From assembly GCA_950295325.1 (NCBI GenBank), contig OX485808.1, positions 22,774,527 through 22,838,526 of the forward strand: 64,000 bases of DNA, given 5' to 3'. Each line of letters opens with the position of its first letter. The stretch's first letter is position 1. Made by a program: the position numbers and the translations under genes. Source of the stretch: Polytrichum commune. Taxonomy: Eukaryota; Streptophyta; Polytrichopsida; Polytrichales; Polytrichaceae. The notes beneath the pieces were generated by a model, which was given only the letters and a program-made list of their open reading frames with translations, was not told the DNA's origin and made no database searches. Positions 36,101-44,639 of the stretch are shown here, piece after piece.

Positions 36101-37637
36101 ACACAATAATATCCCCACCCCACAACTTCCAAACTACCAAACTAACTTACCGCTAAAATTCCACCCCCAATTTAGCTACTACACGGACGGATCCTTTATA
36201 AAACCCAAAGAAATTGCCCCTGGGGTATGGAGAAGAGAAAGAGCTGGATACGGTATCTATAGCCCCAAAGGCTTAAATATCGCCAAAAGACTCCATGGGC
36301 ATCAAAACATACTACGTGCAGAAATGATGGCTATACACAAAACACTAAGAATCATCAATACAAAATTCCCTAATGAACCCGCATACATATTCACAGACAG
36401 TCTAAACGTATTATACCTACTCAATACACAAATTAAACACCCCACTCTCCACAATAGTCACCCCGACCAAACCACACTCAACTCCATGGTAAAAATCCTC
36501 CAAGACCGTACACAGCCAATCACACTATACAAAGTCAGAGCACACGTCAACATTGACGGTAATGAAAAAGCGGATAAACTAGCAAAAGCCGGGTTAGAAT
36601 TAGAACACAGAATTGCCATCCACCCATACGAACATGCCCACGCCATCCCGTACTATTACCAAAAGGACGTCTGGGCCTCGATGGCAAACGTCCTAGACAA
36701 AGGCCCAGTAAGATTCTTAGAAAAACAAATTAAAAAATATGATAGAGAAACCAATATAGCAATCATGGCCACACAAACCCCCAACACGTGTAAATGGACA
36801 GAAAATAGAGACATTGACAAAGAACTGTCCAACGAATTCTGGACAAATCCCTTAATCACAGACAAACAAAAATCATGCCTTATTAAATTCCGTACAGGAA
36901 CATACATGGGTAATGCTAGAAAACAAATGTTCTTCGGTCACCAGAGGTACCCCTCTATCACATGCCCTATATGCAATTCAAACGATCCAGACACTTGGCT
37001 ACATGTTCTACTGAAATGCAACCAACAACATATACACTCACTACGAATTAAAAGACATAACAAAGCAGTCGGAGAAATTAGGAAGCTTCTAATCTCGTCC
37101 GAAAAATCCCGATGTTTTACTCTCATGAATGCCGGTACCTTCAATAATAACCCCCAAGAAAATACAGTCCCCAATTGGCTACTCCCCTGTACATGTAACA
37201 CACAAAGATGTCATTGCAACGCAAGATTTCGACCTGATATACTTTGCATTAAAGGATTACCATATCAAAATGACCCTCCCATTGACATTGACCCTAACCT
37301 CACCATACAATTTATTGAATTCACATATTGTAACGACAGATTTTCCCCAGAAACAATAGAAGCAAAAAACAACAAATACAAACCTTTGATTGATAGTATT
37401 GCTTCCAGAGGATGGAAAATCGAACCACTTATTGTCATCACAGCTGGGGCCCGAGCTACGGCCCACATCCCATCTATGAAAATACTAGAAGAAAATCTCA
37501 AAATACCCCTGGTTACCATCAAAAATACCTTTAAAAACATTAATACCATTGCAATACAATATGCCATGTCCATCCTCCTCCATAAGAGGAGAATTGAAAA
37601 CCACCAACCGCTCCCCCAAAACTTAGACCCTCCATAA
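33171..37637 (+). CDS. LINE polyprotein: RT, MTase-like segment, RNase H, CCHC, RLE (5' truncated)
   Basis: Uninterrupted frame of nearly 1,490 codons. Numbering runs from the GTG at 33165, which lies in the target duplication and is not a real start. RT is at about 4-300: YIDFKNAF (motif A, Asp66), QGDTLSPYLF (motif B) and YADD at 167-170. A Pro-rich spacer lies at 540-570. A segment at about 775-890 resembles Dam/PCIF1-type N6-adenine methyltransferases (W-x-G-x-G-YAHP, then LISPDTNWY), but the catalytic DPPY is replaced by AHPHN. RNase H1 follows: Asp1008 (YTDGS), Glu1053, Asp1078, His1127 and Asp1137. A CCHC finger (Cys1267, Cys1270, His1280, Cys1285) and a second Cys cluster (1342-1351) precede a PD-(D/E)xK restriction-like endonuclease: RPD at 1356-1358, Glu1385, Lys1401, then GW and AGAR. 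No AP-endonuclease is seen; it could lie in the missing 5' part. The coding strand is strikingly A- and C-rich and G-poor. Confidence 0.9.
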   Translation, partial: TIYKFYTSTLTSILSAYGEKYQILHDSQEGFRTERSTSRQIQLLIAALEDARLTNQDIYILYIDFKNAFGSIDHARLLAIMKDLGYPTDSINLIGNIYSQSSTIFTGEHFGKTLPIPIQRGTIQGDTLSPYLFIIFLEPLLRWLQQGNNGYTFGTSKITISSAAYADDLAAIANKLETLQTQLNKLDKFCEWAGMDLGIPKCAITGCPNKSKLHPTTFKALIQSTNINYRNQPIPVLNQHESYTYLGINLAPSLKWKTQINTTTAKVIKQCQALVTCPATMKQKINMADTVIRAGIAYSFYAVPYSIPAIKKLDKKIIVLHKTICGIPKCTSNIATQLPHNLFGIEAFLLQNAYLRCIGEQLQNALNDKGRIGKIYVGLLQFILAKYGGSKEITRIKYYHCVRSPITRTLFLLKHKAGVHLKSTINNFLLTPSPLETAWMQEAQMLHGLNPNTSLKLLHKLLVHNIITLDQITMPNGTTLMNPDEFKIYHSTPSKLIKSALNIANQLFCHPPGNQCPLPCQQHHPLRSLKNKYIIRHHNILPHPPTAPVHPPNLPIPPLPPPPNNMLKDPRQFPIHKIIDHKQKQSNDHNGIKRTVTSYLCQWTTTNNNTYNKWRTQRDLYPYCEANTCNHNTDLLIHYYKERQHKLFSNIINAYFSTEQHRDTRYVTPTTIIPLAHISINECNPENDIETNSDTIQTQFDVAHIYEDNGRHLITIPKARLTWLWKQFQLAKNNTHGLEPSTQSFETEIVWLYQRYKYRIPKNDPLKRAQYTIPTQILDLLITTFNINHSYFSSPVTCPTQFTQFYSPLSRDIIFGSLGKAFDHKWQGIGYAHPHNTTDLQQAIHWARIAAQNDPYTITILISPDTNWYQNSNPHTGPFPDTHVIAHFAADTITYEEPTIPSELNTTRKEPSTIQIFYIHHQNNNIGTYEQMKLISDTANNLQILQSHTQTAPPTPLNTTVNPSKKWAKSNYPNTPLHNNIPTPQLPNYQTNLPLKFHPQFSYYTDGSFIKPKEIAPGVWRRERAGYGIYSPKGLNIAKRLHGHQNILRAEMMAIHKTLRIINTKFPNEPAYIFTDSLNVLYLLNTQIKHPTLHNSHPDQTTLNSMVKILQDRTQPITLYKVRAHVNIDGNEKADKLAKAGLELEHRIAIHPYEHAHAIPYYYQKDVWASMANVLDKGPVRFLEKQIKKYDRETNIAIMATQTPNTCKWTENRDIDKELSNEFWTNPLITDKQKSCLIKFRTGTYMGNARKQMFFGHQRYPSITCPICNSNDPDTWLHVLLKCNQQHIHSLRIKRHNKAVGEIRKLLISSEKSRCFTLMNAGTFNNNPQENTVPNWLLPCTCNTQRCHCNARFRPDILCIKGLPYQNDPPIDIDPNLTIQFIEFTYCNDRFSPETIEAKNNKYKPLIDSIASRGWKIEPLIVITAGARATAHIPSMKILEENLKIPLVTIKNTFKNINTIAIQYAMSILLHKRRIENHQPLPQNLDPP

Positions 37638-38125
37638 AACCCACCCAAAAAACCAAAAAAATAAAAAGATAAAAAAAATAAAAAAAATAAAAAATTTAGT
37701 ATCTATTTACAGCTCAGAATGAGGGATTGGTGCCGGTTGGTTGGTACAAATTCTTGCTTTTTACTCACTTGCAGCACCAAGTCACGCGTTACATTTTAGA
37801 CGATCATACGGACTCGACTGAAATCGAACCCGGAACGTCTTAACTCAAACATCCTCCCACAACCAACCGAGGAATCATGACTTGGCGTTCACTCTCATAA
37901 CAAAAACACTAATTATACCTAAAAGGCATGCACCGCCGTGGGCCATGATCGGCCCACGTTATTTGTTTCTCGGTTACTATAGTGTCCATCCTCGAAAGAG
38001 GAGAGTAGTTTTGTCCCAGCTTCCCCATGTCCTGTGGGCATCGGGTTGTTGGCATTACGAACGGACACTCCATTCACGCCGGCCCCTAAAAGGGACCGGA
38101 GTTTCTATCTATCTATCTATCTATC
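37638..38125 (+). other. 3' UTR of RLE-LINE copy 1 with hairpin cassette and (TCTA)n tail
   Basis: After the stop comes an AAATAAAA-rich stretch. A ~200 bp segment (about 37720-37890) absent from copy 2 follows; on its minus strand it has a tRNA-box-B-like GGGTTCGATTT. Then comes a conserved cassette shared with copy 2: TCCTC-GAAA-GAGGA at 37989-38002, a second hairpin at about 38023-38038 and a CCGG...CCGG hairpin at 38079-38099. The element ends with GGAGT and (TCTA)n. The cassette is presumably the RNA structure the RT recognises; that is inference. Confidence 0.7.
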
Positions 38126-38136
38126 TTTGAGTGCCT
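38126..38136 (+). repeat. Target-site duplication of RLE-LINE copy 1, right
   Basis: TTTGAGTGCCT, identical to 33160-33170, directly after the (TCTA)n tail. Confidence 0.9.
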
Positions 38137-39075
38137 TGAGTGTGGAAAGGCTTATGTGAGTGCATGGAATGTAATTTGAGATCAAGAATATTTTACTTGA
38201 GTGATTGAAGAGCACAAATGACACCTTTGAGAGAAAATGCATTTATTTGAATGAAGCAAGATCTAACTTGAATGTTTAAAGAAAAAATAAATATCCTAAC
38301 ATATATTCGAGAGCAAGTGAACTCATTTGAGGTGTGAGATATTTAACTTGGATGATTAGAGTGTCTTCGGACACTTTGGAGAGGAAGTAGACTTACTTGA
38401 GGTGAAGAATATATAACTTGCGAGATCTGATAGTTCTAGGACATATTTCAGAGCAAGAGCTCTTCTTTGTGGCGAACAAAATTTGACTTGAGTGATTTGA
38501 GAGTCCAAAAGCTCATTGGACACCACGAATGCATTTTTGAAATGGACCTTATTTGAGTGAATTGGAATGGAAGTACAATGTTTGAAGGCAAGAGGGTTTA
38601 TGAAAGATTGAAAGGGTGTTATTCAAATGCATTGAGTTGCAAGATACATTTAGAGAATGAAGGGTGTATTTGAATCTAAGTTGAATGATTGAGAGTTTCT
38701 TTGAGAGCATTGAACGTATTTGGAACTTGAAATGATTTGACTCGGGTCATTTGAGTGTTGAAACGCTTACTTGAGAGATATTCTAGTCATTTGAGTTGAA
38801 GAGGAGCATACTCGACTGTTTTGATGGATTAAGTGTTAAAAATGACATGTGAGGGATAAACTAGACATTTGAACTCAAGAGGAGTATACTTGAGTGTTTT
38901 AAATTATTTGAATATTTGAATATTTGAAAGCACATTTGAGGGATAAGGCTAACCATTTGAGGTCATAATCAAGTATTCTGAAAGTTTCAAGTGCATTTTG
39001 AAAAAATGACAACTCCTTTAAGAGCACTAGGGTGAAATTTACAAATTTGAGCTTATAAACTCATTTTTTGAATGG
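38137..39075 (+). repeat. Degenerate tandem repeats in the copia leader, part 2
   Basis: Continuation of the array at 32557-33159, with recurring TTATTTGAGGTG, AGATCTAACTTGAATG, TTTGAGAGCAAG and TTGAGTGTTTTAAAT words about every 60-80 bp. It ends just before the gag coding region. It encodes no long frame. Confidence 0.65.
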
Positions 39076-40167
39076 AAGATGACATATCTTGATAGCGAAG
39101 GAGATAGACTCATGGACAAGTTCCACATAGAGAAATTTAACCTATAGAAGTTCGAAATGGAGATTGTGTTGGCTTTCATGGACCTTTGGGAAATTATGGA
39201 CAGATTTGAGAAGGCTTCACCTTCCAATGCGGATCCTAAAGTGTTGAAGGAGTACCAAAGGCGCATCAAGAAGACTATGTCTATCATCGGCCACAACTTG
39301 GCGAACAACCAACTTGCGTATATCAAGAATTGCAAATGACATATGGAAGCATAAAAAATCTTTTGCAATTTTCACGAGACAAAGAGTTTGTCCAACATCT
39401 TCTTTGTTCGCCTCAAGTTCTTCACATGCAAAATGCAAGAGGATGACGACTTGTAAGACCACATCAGCAAGGTCAAAGCGTTTGCAAGATCAACTTGCGT
39501 GTTTAGAGGTACCTGTGCGGGATGAAGACATTGTTATGAATTTGTTAGAAAGTTTGTTGGCCTTGCATGAGTACTTGATCACCGCCTTGGAGACGATGTT
39601 GATGAAGGTGTTGACGATTAAGTACATGACGGCACGCTTGATGCATGAGATGTCGAAGCACAAGAAAAATGAGCCCCAAGGTGAAGACACGGCGATGGTG
39701 TCACGCCAAAGTGAAGCGGACGATCCACCTTCAAGGCAAGGTATAAGGACGTGTTTCTGTTGCGGCAAATCATACCATATTACAAAATTTTACTATAAAG
39801 TAAAGAACAAAGAGAGGGAGGATACCAAAAATACAAAAGATGAGGATGAATTCGTATTTGCAATGCAACACGAAGTGCATTTGAGGAACGTTTGCAAATG
39901 GATCATGGATTCGGGAGTCACAAAGCATATGACTTTGAATAGTGCGGCATTTGACACTTGCGAGGTAATTTCTCCATGCGACGTGCATTTGGATGATGAT
40001 AGCGTGGCCGAAGCCATCCGAATGAGAACCATTATTGTTGGAATTGAAAAGAGGGGCATAAAGAATAGAGTTTGCATCACATATGGTTTTCACGTACTAA
40101 AGTTGCAAGCCAACTTGCTTTCGATAAGCAAAGATTTGGTTGAATGGGTTGAAGGTGTAATTTATTG
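39076..40167 (+). pseudogene. Copia gag and protease (degenerate)
   Basis: Capsid-like region of the plant copia UBN2/gag type: KFEMEIVLAFMDLWEIMDR, NADPKVLKEYQRRIKK and IIGHNLANNQLAYIK, then after frameshifts LACLEVPVRDEDIVM and TARLMHEMSKHKK. A zinc knuckle reads CFCCGKSYHITKFYYK, with its last Cys lost. The retropepsin region has WIMDSGVTKHMT (D-S-G active site). It includes at least one in-frame stop before the first Met block and two shifts. It runs up to the insertion point of RLE-LINE copy 2 at 40168. Confidence 0.85.
40156..40167 (+). repeat. Target-site duplication of RLE-LINE copy 2, left
   Basis: TGTAATTTATTG, repeated exactly at 41252-41263. Confidence 0.9.
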
Positions 40168-41251
40168 ATCATGAACTTAAACCCCCCAATATACATGAAA
40201 TTTACATAAAAATACAAAAATATTATCCCGCCATAATAGATAAACAAAAAAACATGCTTGATAAAATTCAGAACCGGACAATATATGGGCCACGCCCGAA
40301 AACAACTCTTCTTTGGCAGAGAAGCCTTCCCATCGAGAACATGCCCTATCTGTAACTCAACGGATGCGGACACATGGCTACATGTATTACTTAAATGCAA
40401 ACAACAACACATCCATGCACTAATAACAAAAAGGCATAACAAAGCGGTATGGGAAATACGCAAACTCATTTTATCAACCCAAATATCAAGACATTATACA
40501 CTAATGAATGCAGGAACGCATAATGAAATACCCCAAGAAAATACAGTCCCCCCATGGCTGCTCCCATGTACATGTGATACCCAAAGATACCATTGTAGTG
40601 CTAGACTCAAACCGGACATATTATGCATAATAGGCCACCCACATAACCACCCCCCCCAGAAATCCCTACACCTAATATCACCATACAGTTTATAGAATTC
40701 ACATACTGCAACGACAAATTCGCCACTGAAACCCTGGATAGAAAAATCAAAAAATACCAACCACTCATAAACAACATCATAGCAAAGGGCTGGAATGTAG
40801 CACCACTCATGGTACTATTTGCAGGAGCAAGAGGCACCACATATTTCCCATCAATGAAAAAATTGGAAACAACACTTGCACTCCCTATCACGAAAATTAA
40901 AAACACGTTTAAACAAATAAACATAATTGCCACACAATATGCACATTCCATTTTAGTTCACAAACGAAGGCTAGAAAACTGACAAACTATTAATGATCTC
41001 CATGACCTCCCATAACTAAATAAAACTCCCAACCTGATATGGATCGCCCCCCCCCCCCACACTAATTACCCCAAACATAACAACCGGCTATGAGAACTTA
41101 CTACTGGTTACTAGATATAGTGTCTACGTCCTGCAAAGGGCGAAGTAGTTTTACATCTAACGCCAGTGCCGTAAGGCACGGCCTAGGATGTTCTACGAAC
41201 AAACACTTTATTCACTCCGGCCTTCTCCGGAGATCGGAGTCCTTCTTCTTC
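40168..41251 (+). mobile_element. RLE-type LINE copy 2 (5' truncated, decayed)
   Basis: 1,084 bp insertion flanked by an exact 12 bp duplication, within the copia pol region. It carries only the end of the LINE frame (equivalent to residues ~1230 onward of copy 1): the CCHC finger CPICNSTDADTWLHVLLKC, the Cys cluster, RLE residues KPD and IEFTYCND, and the C-terminal block AGARGT. One indel lies in an A-run near 40250 and another near 40665, so it is inactive. The 3' UTR lacks the ~200 bp extra segment of copy 1 but keeps the hairpin cassette (41127-41142, 41166-41179, 41215-41239). Its tail is (TTC)n. Confidence 0.9.
40258..40983 (+). pseudogene. LINE CCHC and restriction-like endonuclease, frameshifted
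   Basis: Coding remnant of copy 2. The first frame runs 40258-40695 through the CCHC finger and the KPDIL motif; after a shift in the C-run/CCAGAAATCC region, a second frame runs from about 40675 to the TGA at 40981-40983. Conservation of RPD/KPD, Glu (IEF), Lys (DRKIKKY) and AGAR between copies that differ substantially in sequence supports a selected endonuclease domain. Confidence 0.8.
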
Positions 41252-41263
41252 TGTAATTTATTG
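41252..41263 (+). repeat. Target-site duplication of RLE-LINE copy 2, right
   Basis: TGTAATTTATTG, identical to 40156-40167; copia coding resumes here. Confidence 0.9.
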
Positions 41264-42620
41264 TAAACGAATGTATTGTGGGAGATGAGAACAATGATGT
41301 AGTTGCAATAACTCGACATGAAGGGAATTTGTACCAAATGACCTTCACAAAGGTATACAGAGCGGATGTGGCCAACTTCGTGCATTCTCGTGCGGGAGGC
41401 AGTCCGGTGGAGCTTTGACATCATTAATTCGGTCATTCGAATGTGAGGAGCGTTTATGCATTAGAAAACATGGTGATGGGCATGAACCTAGATAAAAACT
41501 ATCCTCCCACCTCTAAATTGGTTTGCGAGGCATGCACAGAGGGTAAGCAATATGCGGTGAAGTTGGATAACAATATGGAAAGGAAAACAACAAAACTCTT
41601 GGAGTTTGTGCATTCGGGTGTTTGTGGCCCCATGAGGAATATGTCCGAGGGATGGGTAAGGTATTTTGTTATTTTCATTGATGATTTTTCGAAGAATGTG
41701 TGGTTTATTTAATGAAATCCAAATGTGAGTGGTTTGAGAGGTTTAAGGAGTTCCAAACACTTGTGGGAACGTAATTGGAACATGAAATCAAAGCATTTCG
41801 GTGGATATTTCGAGAAATTTTGAAGTTTTTTTTTATGAAACATGACATTAAGAGCACACCTCAAGACATGGGACTAACGTAGAATGTGAATTAAACCGTT
41901 GTTGCAATGATAAAATGTATGCTCGGAGCTAGAGAGCTCAAGAAATCGCTTTTGGCGGAAGTGGTGACCAATGTGGTTTATACATTAAATTGATGTCCAA
42001 TGAAGGTTTTGTGTTCCATTACACCCGAAGAAACGTGAAGTGGGAGGAAGCCTTGCGTTGCACACATGTGTGTATTTGGAATCATTGTTTTTGCAATGAT
42101 TCAAAACGAGAAGAGGGGCAAGCTCTATTCGAAAGAAATCAAATGCGTGTTTCTCGGATATTGTGAATGTATGAAAGCATATAGGTTGATATGTTAACAA
42201 AAAAATCATAAAAATAAGAAATATTGTGTTTATGGAAAATAGTGGGTGCATTAGAGACAATTTGAAGATTCGTCCAAGTGGGAGAAATGAAGGCCTTACG
42301 GTAGTGCTGGTGGACGAATATTCCAAATCGCCTTTCTTTGATGGTAATGGATAATCAGTGGATGACAACGAGCAAGTGGGAAGCAATGAAGTTGCAATTG
42401 AAAAAACATGTGAAGGACTGCCGAACGATGACATTAGTGTTGATGAGTCCGTTGAGGAGTGGCGTTATCGTACGAGGGAGCAAAAGCCACTTGGAGAATG
42501 GTGGAAGAACCAAAATTTCCCTCAACATTGTAAGGAATGGGCGAATGTGTCAATATTCGATGTTCCTTTGAGTTGGAGTGAAACAATAAGACATTATATG
42601 TGGAAACTTAAGGGCAATGT
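41264..42620 (+). pseudogene. Copia pre-integrase, integrase and linker (degenerate)
   Basis: Continues the copia polyprotein after the LINE insertion: EGNLYQMTFTKVY, the GAG-pre-integrase zinc-binding part (GHSNV, then CEACTEGKQ), and the integrase core start VHSGVCGPM-N and YFVIFIDDFSKNVW (first catalytic Asp region). A strongly decayed integrase middle follows, then the linker EEWRYRTREQKPLGEWWKN and VSIFDVPLSWSETIR. Multiple stops and shifts, including a stop at 41710. RT and RNase H, which should follow, are absent. Confidence 0.8.
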
Positions 42621-42681
42621 TAGATCCTCACTATATAAGGTTGAGAAACTAAGAAATGAAATAATATTACAAGTCTTTGAC

Positions 42682-42698
42682 TACTCAAAAAGTGAGAG
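42682..42698 (+). other. Polypurine tract of the copia element
   Basis: CAAAAAGTGAGAG immediately precedes the 3' LTR, the expected position of the plus-strand priming tract. Confidence 0.5.
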
Positions 42699-43022
42699 TG
42701 TTGAAGGTGGAGCATTAGATTGCTCGTAGTCAACATAAATATAATACTAAAAGGAATAAGGTTGTTGTAGAAGATAGAGCATCAGATTGCTCTACCTTCA
42801 TTAGAAATGTAATGAAACATGCATGAGAAACAATAAGATTAGAATAAGGCTACAACACTAGTCTGAGAGGGATAAGAGTTATCCCATATTGTTTGTATGA
42901 AACAAGGAAAAGAAAAAAACACAATTGAAGGCAAAGCAAGAAGAGCATGAGACCAAGCATTGTATGCCTTTGTGTATGTGGATATGCTTGTGCAATCTTA
43001 TCTCTAGTCCTATTGATATTCA
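42699..43022 (+). repeat. Copia 3' LTR
   Basis: TGTTGAAGGTGG to ATTGATATTCA, homologous to 32204-32539. The divergence (roughly one base in ten by eye) implies an old insertion. Confidence 0.85.
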
Positions 43023-43660
43023 ATATATATAGTATGACCCTTAAAGGCAAGAAGGTAGACTAGTCTAGACTGATAGTCTCTATTATGATTGGTTGTAACC
43101 TACCATGTAGTGCCTTAGCATTAGAAACTGTAAGTTACATTAGAAGCGTAATTGGTATTTAGTTACCTAGTTTATAGATCTTTGCTCGTTTGTGCAAAAG
43201 GGTAATGATACCCTTGGTCATTCCTACTCAGTGACTCTTTCCCACTGCCTCTCTTATCATCCAAAAAAATTCTCCCCAATGACATACATGTAGTGTATGA
43301 AAAACTTGATGACCACTCCAAGGGCCCCGGGTTTCTTGTGTTCCGCCGTAGCCTTGACTGGCATCCCAAGTTCTTTTTGGCTAACTTCTTCTCCTAGGGC
43401 TTCATTCAACATTGCAATTACTCAAAGTTGTAATAAAACAATCTACTATTCCAAAGATATTCTTTGACTTGATACCAATTTTTTTTTTCTCACACTAATA
43501 ATTATGTACACCCCTCTGACCTATCCCTTAGTAATTTGACCATATTCCAATCACCTCCCATAACTCATTTTACATGTTCTTGGGAGGGTTTGGAGCATGG
43601 CCTCTCAAAGTTCAATGCGTTCATATACATTGTATGAGGCATATGTACAGGTAATGAGGG
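43023..43660 (-). mobile_element. L1-like LINE, 5' part, split off by the copia insertion
   Basis: On the minus strand, adjacent to the copia 3' LTR, the degenerate frame reads IPITLLM...AKALHGRLQPIIIETI. This corresponds to the RPITLLN-x-YKI-x-AKALA-RLQP block that precedes the RT part seen at 32203 and leftwards. Further right, VMGGDWNMVKLLRDRSEG is the end of an AP-endonuclease domain (GGDFNM...DKS). Together they show that the copia element landed within this LINE. The 5' limit is unclear. Confidence 0.65.
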
Positions 43661-44261
43661 TTTAGTACATACCCCCTTTTTACCCACATTGGGCCTAGTG
43701 TTGTTGTCTGCAGAGGCTTCCGCAATTTTAAAGTAAAAGTTATGATTAATGCTACCTCCTAATCCTAATGCATTTGTTAGTCTAAGTTATGTTATTGTAG
43801 GAAAAAAGCATTAATGTAAGGTTTAAAACTCTTTAGGTAGCTTCCAAGGAATAGGACATCAAGGCGGCCATTTAAATCACTTACGTTGTAACACAAGAAG
43901 TTGATACGCATTAATAAGAAATTAAATAATTGTCCAGGTGTTCTACATGCTTTACTCAACTTCCTTTGCATTCTACGAGCATTCTTACTCCATGTGCGTG
44001 GGGTTGTAACATAAGCTACGTTGTGTTTGGCTTTTCCTTAGAATGTAGCCGAGGCTAAAGGTCTTTCTACTGGGGACTATATATGGTCCCCACCACTGCC
44101 TTGAATTTGTTCCTCACATGTGAAATTCTCCCCCTCAAAAGTTTCCAATGCCATGTCCCCTTCTTCCCCACCTTTACTTTTCAAGGACCCCCATGGCTAC
44201 ATGGCTACATGGCATGCATTGTGGATAATTTTTCATGGTTTATCAATGTTTTTGTCAGACC
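43661..44261. other. No gene recognised
   Basis: Possibly more of the decayed LINE 5' region at its left; otherwise nothing recognisable. Confidence 0.3.
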
Positions 44262-44512
44262 CACCTCAAAGAGGTGGGTTTAACACAAAATGAGAGACCA
44301 AGACAACACAAAAGCTCATGATATGTGATTTTAAATTACTTATTGTGTAGAATATGATGGTAATGAAATAACATTTGGTTGAGAGTTTGGTTGCATATGT
44401 CTTTACACTACACTTGAAGGCCCATGACCACATAAATTCCAAATTCAATTTCCCATAGTACAACCTTCATGTTTTTAGGATCATGGCCCTTGGCCATAGC
44501 ATAAAGTGGCCC
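44262..44512 (+). mobile_element. PIF/Harbinger MITE family B, 3' portion
   Basis: Starts at the block CCACCTCAAAGAGGTGGGTTTAA (cf. CCACCTCTTGGAGGTAGGCCTAA of complete copies) and ends AAAGTGGCCC followed by TAA. Diverged copy lacking the left half. Confidence 0.55.
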
Positions 44513-44639
44513 TAAATTGCACAATTTTGTAATTACGTAATGCTATAAACTTTCTTTCAAAATTTTGAATCTTACAAACAAAGTACAAATAAGTAGCTTG
44601 GACATTATATGACATAAAACCCTAGATGACAAAGTGACA

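Larger units (their letters stand above)
33171..38125 (+). mobile_element. RLE-type LINE (RandI/Dualen-like), copy 1, 5' truncated
   Basis: 4,955 bp insertion bounded by an exact 11 bp target duplication. It starts inside the RT coding region, so the 5' part of the element is missing (5' truncation typical of target-primed reverse transcription). It then has a 3' UTR of about 465 bp with an A/T-rich run, three hairpins and a (TCTA)n tail in place of poly(A). The intact reading frame and exact duplication indicate a recent insertion. It lies inside the repetitive leader of the copia element. Confidence 0.9.
32204..43022 (+). mobile_element. Ty1/copia LTR retrotransposon, non-autonomous and twice interrupted
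   Basis: Bounded by two similar LTRs (roughly 90% identical by eye). Contents in order: 5' LTR, decayed primer-binding site, a long tandemly repetitive leader interrupted by RLE-LINE copy 1, gag and protease, RLE-LINE copy 2, GAG-pre-integrase and integrase, the integrase C-terminal linker, a purine-rich tract, and the 3' LTR. RT and RNase H are absent: sequence passes from the linker (LSWSETIR) to the polypurine tract within about 90 bp. Gag and integrase frames carry several stops and shifts. It sits inside an older minus-strand LINE. The 5 bp flanks (TATCT and ATATA) do not match well. Confidence 0.85.

Noticed and set aside
32199-43027. 5 bp target duplication of the copia element
   Set aside because: TATCT and ATATA do not match; the right side is an (AT)n run that may have slipped.
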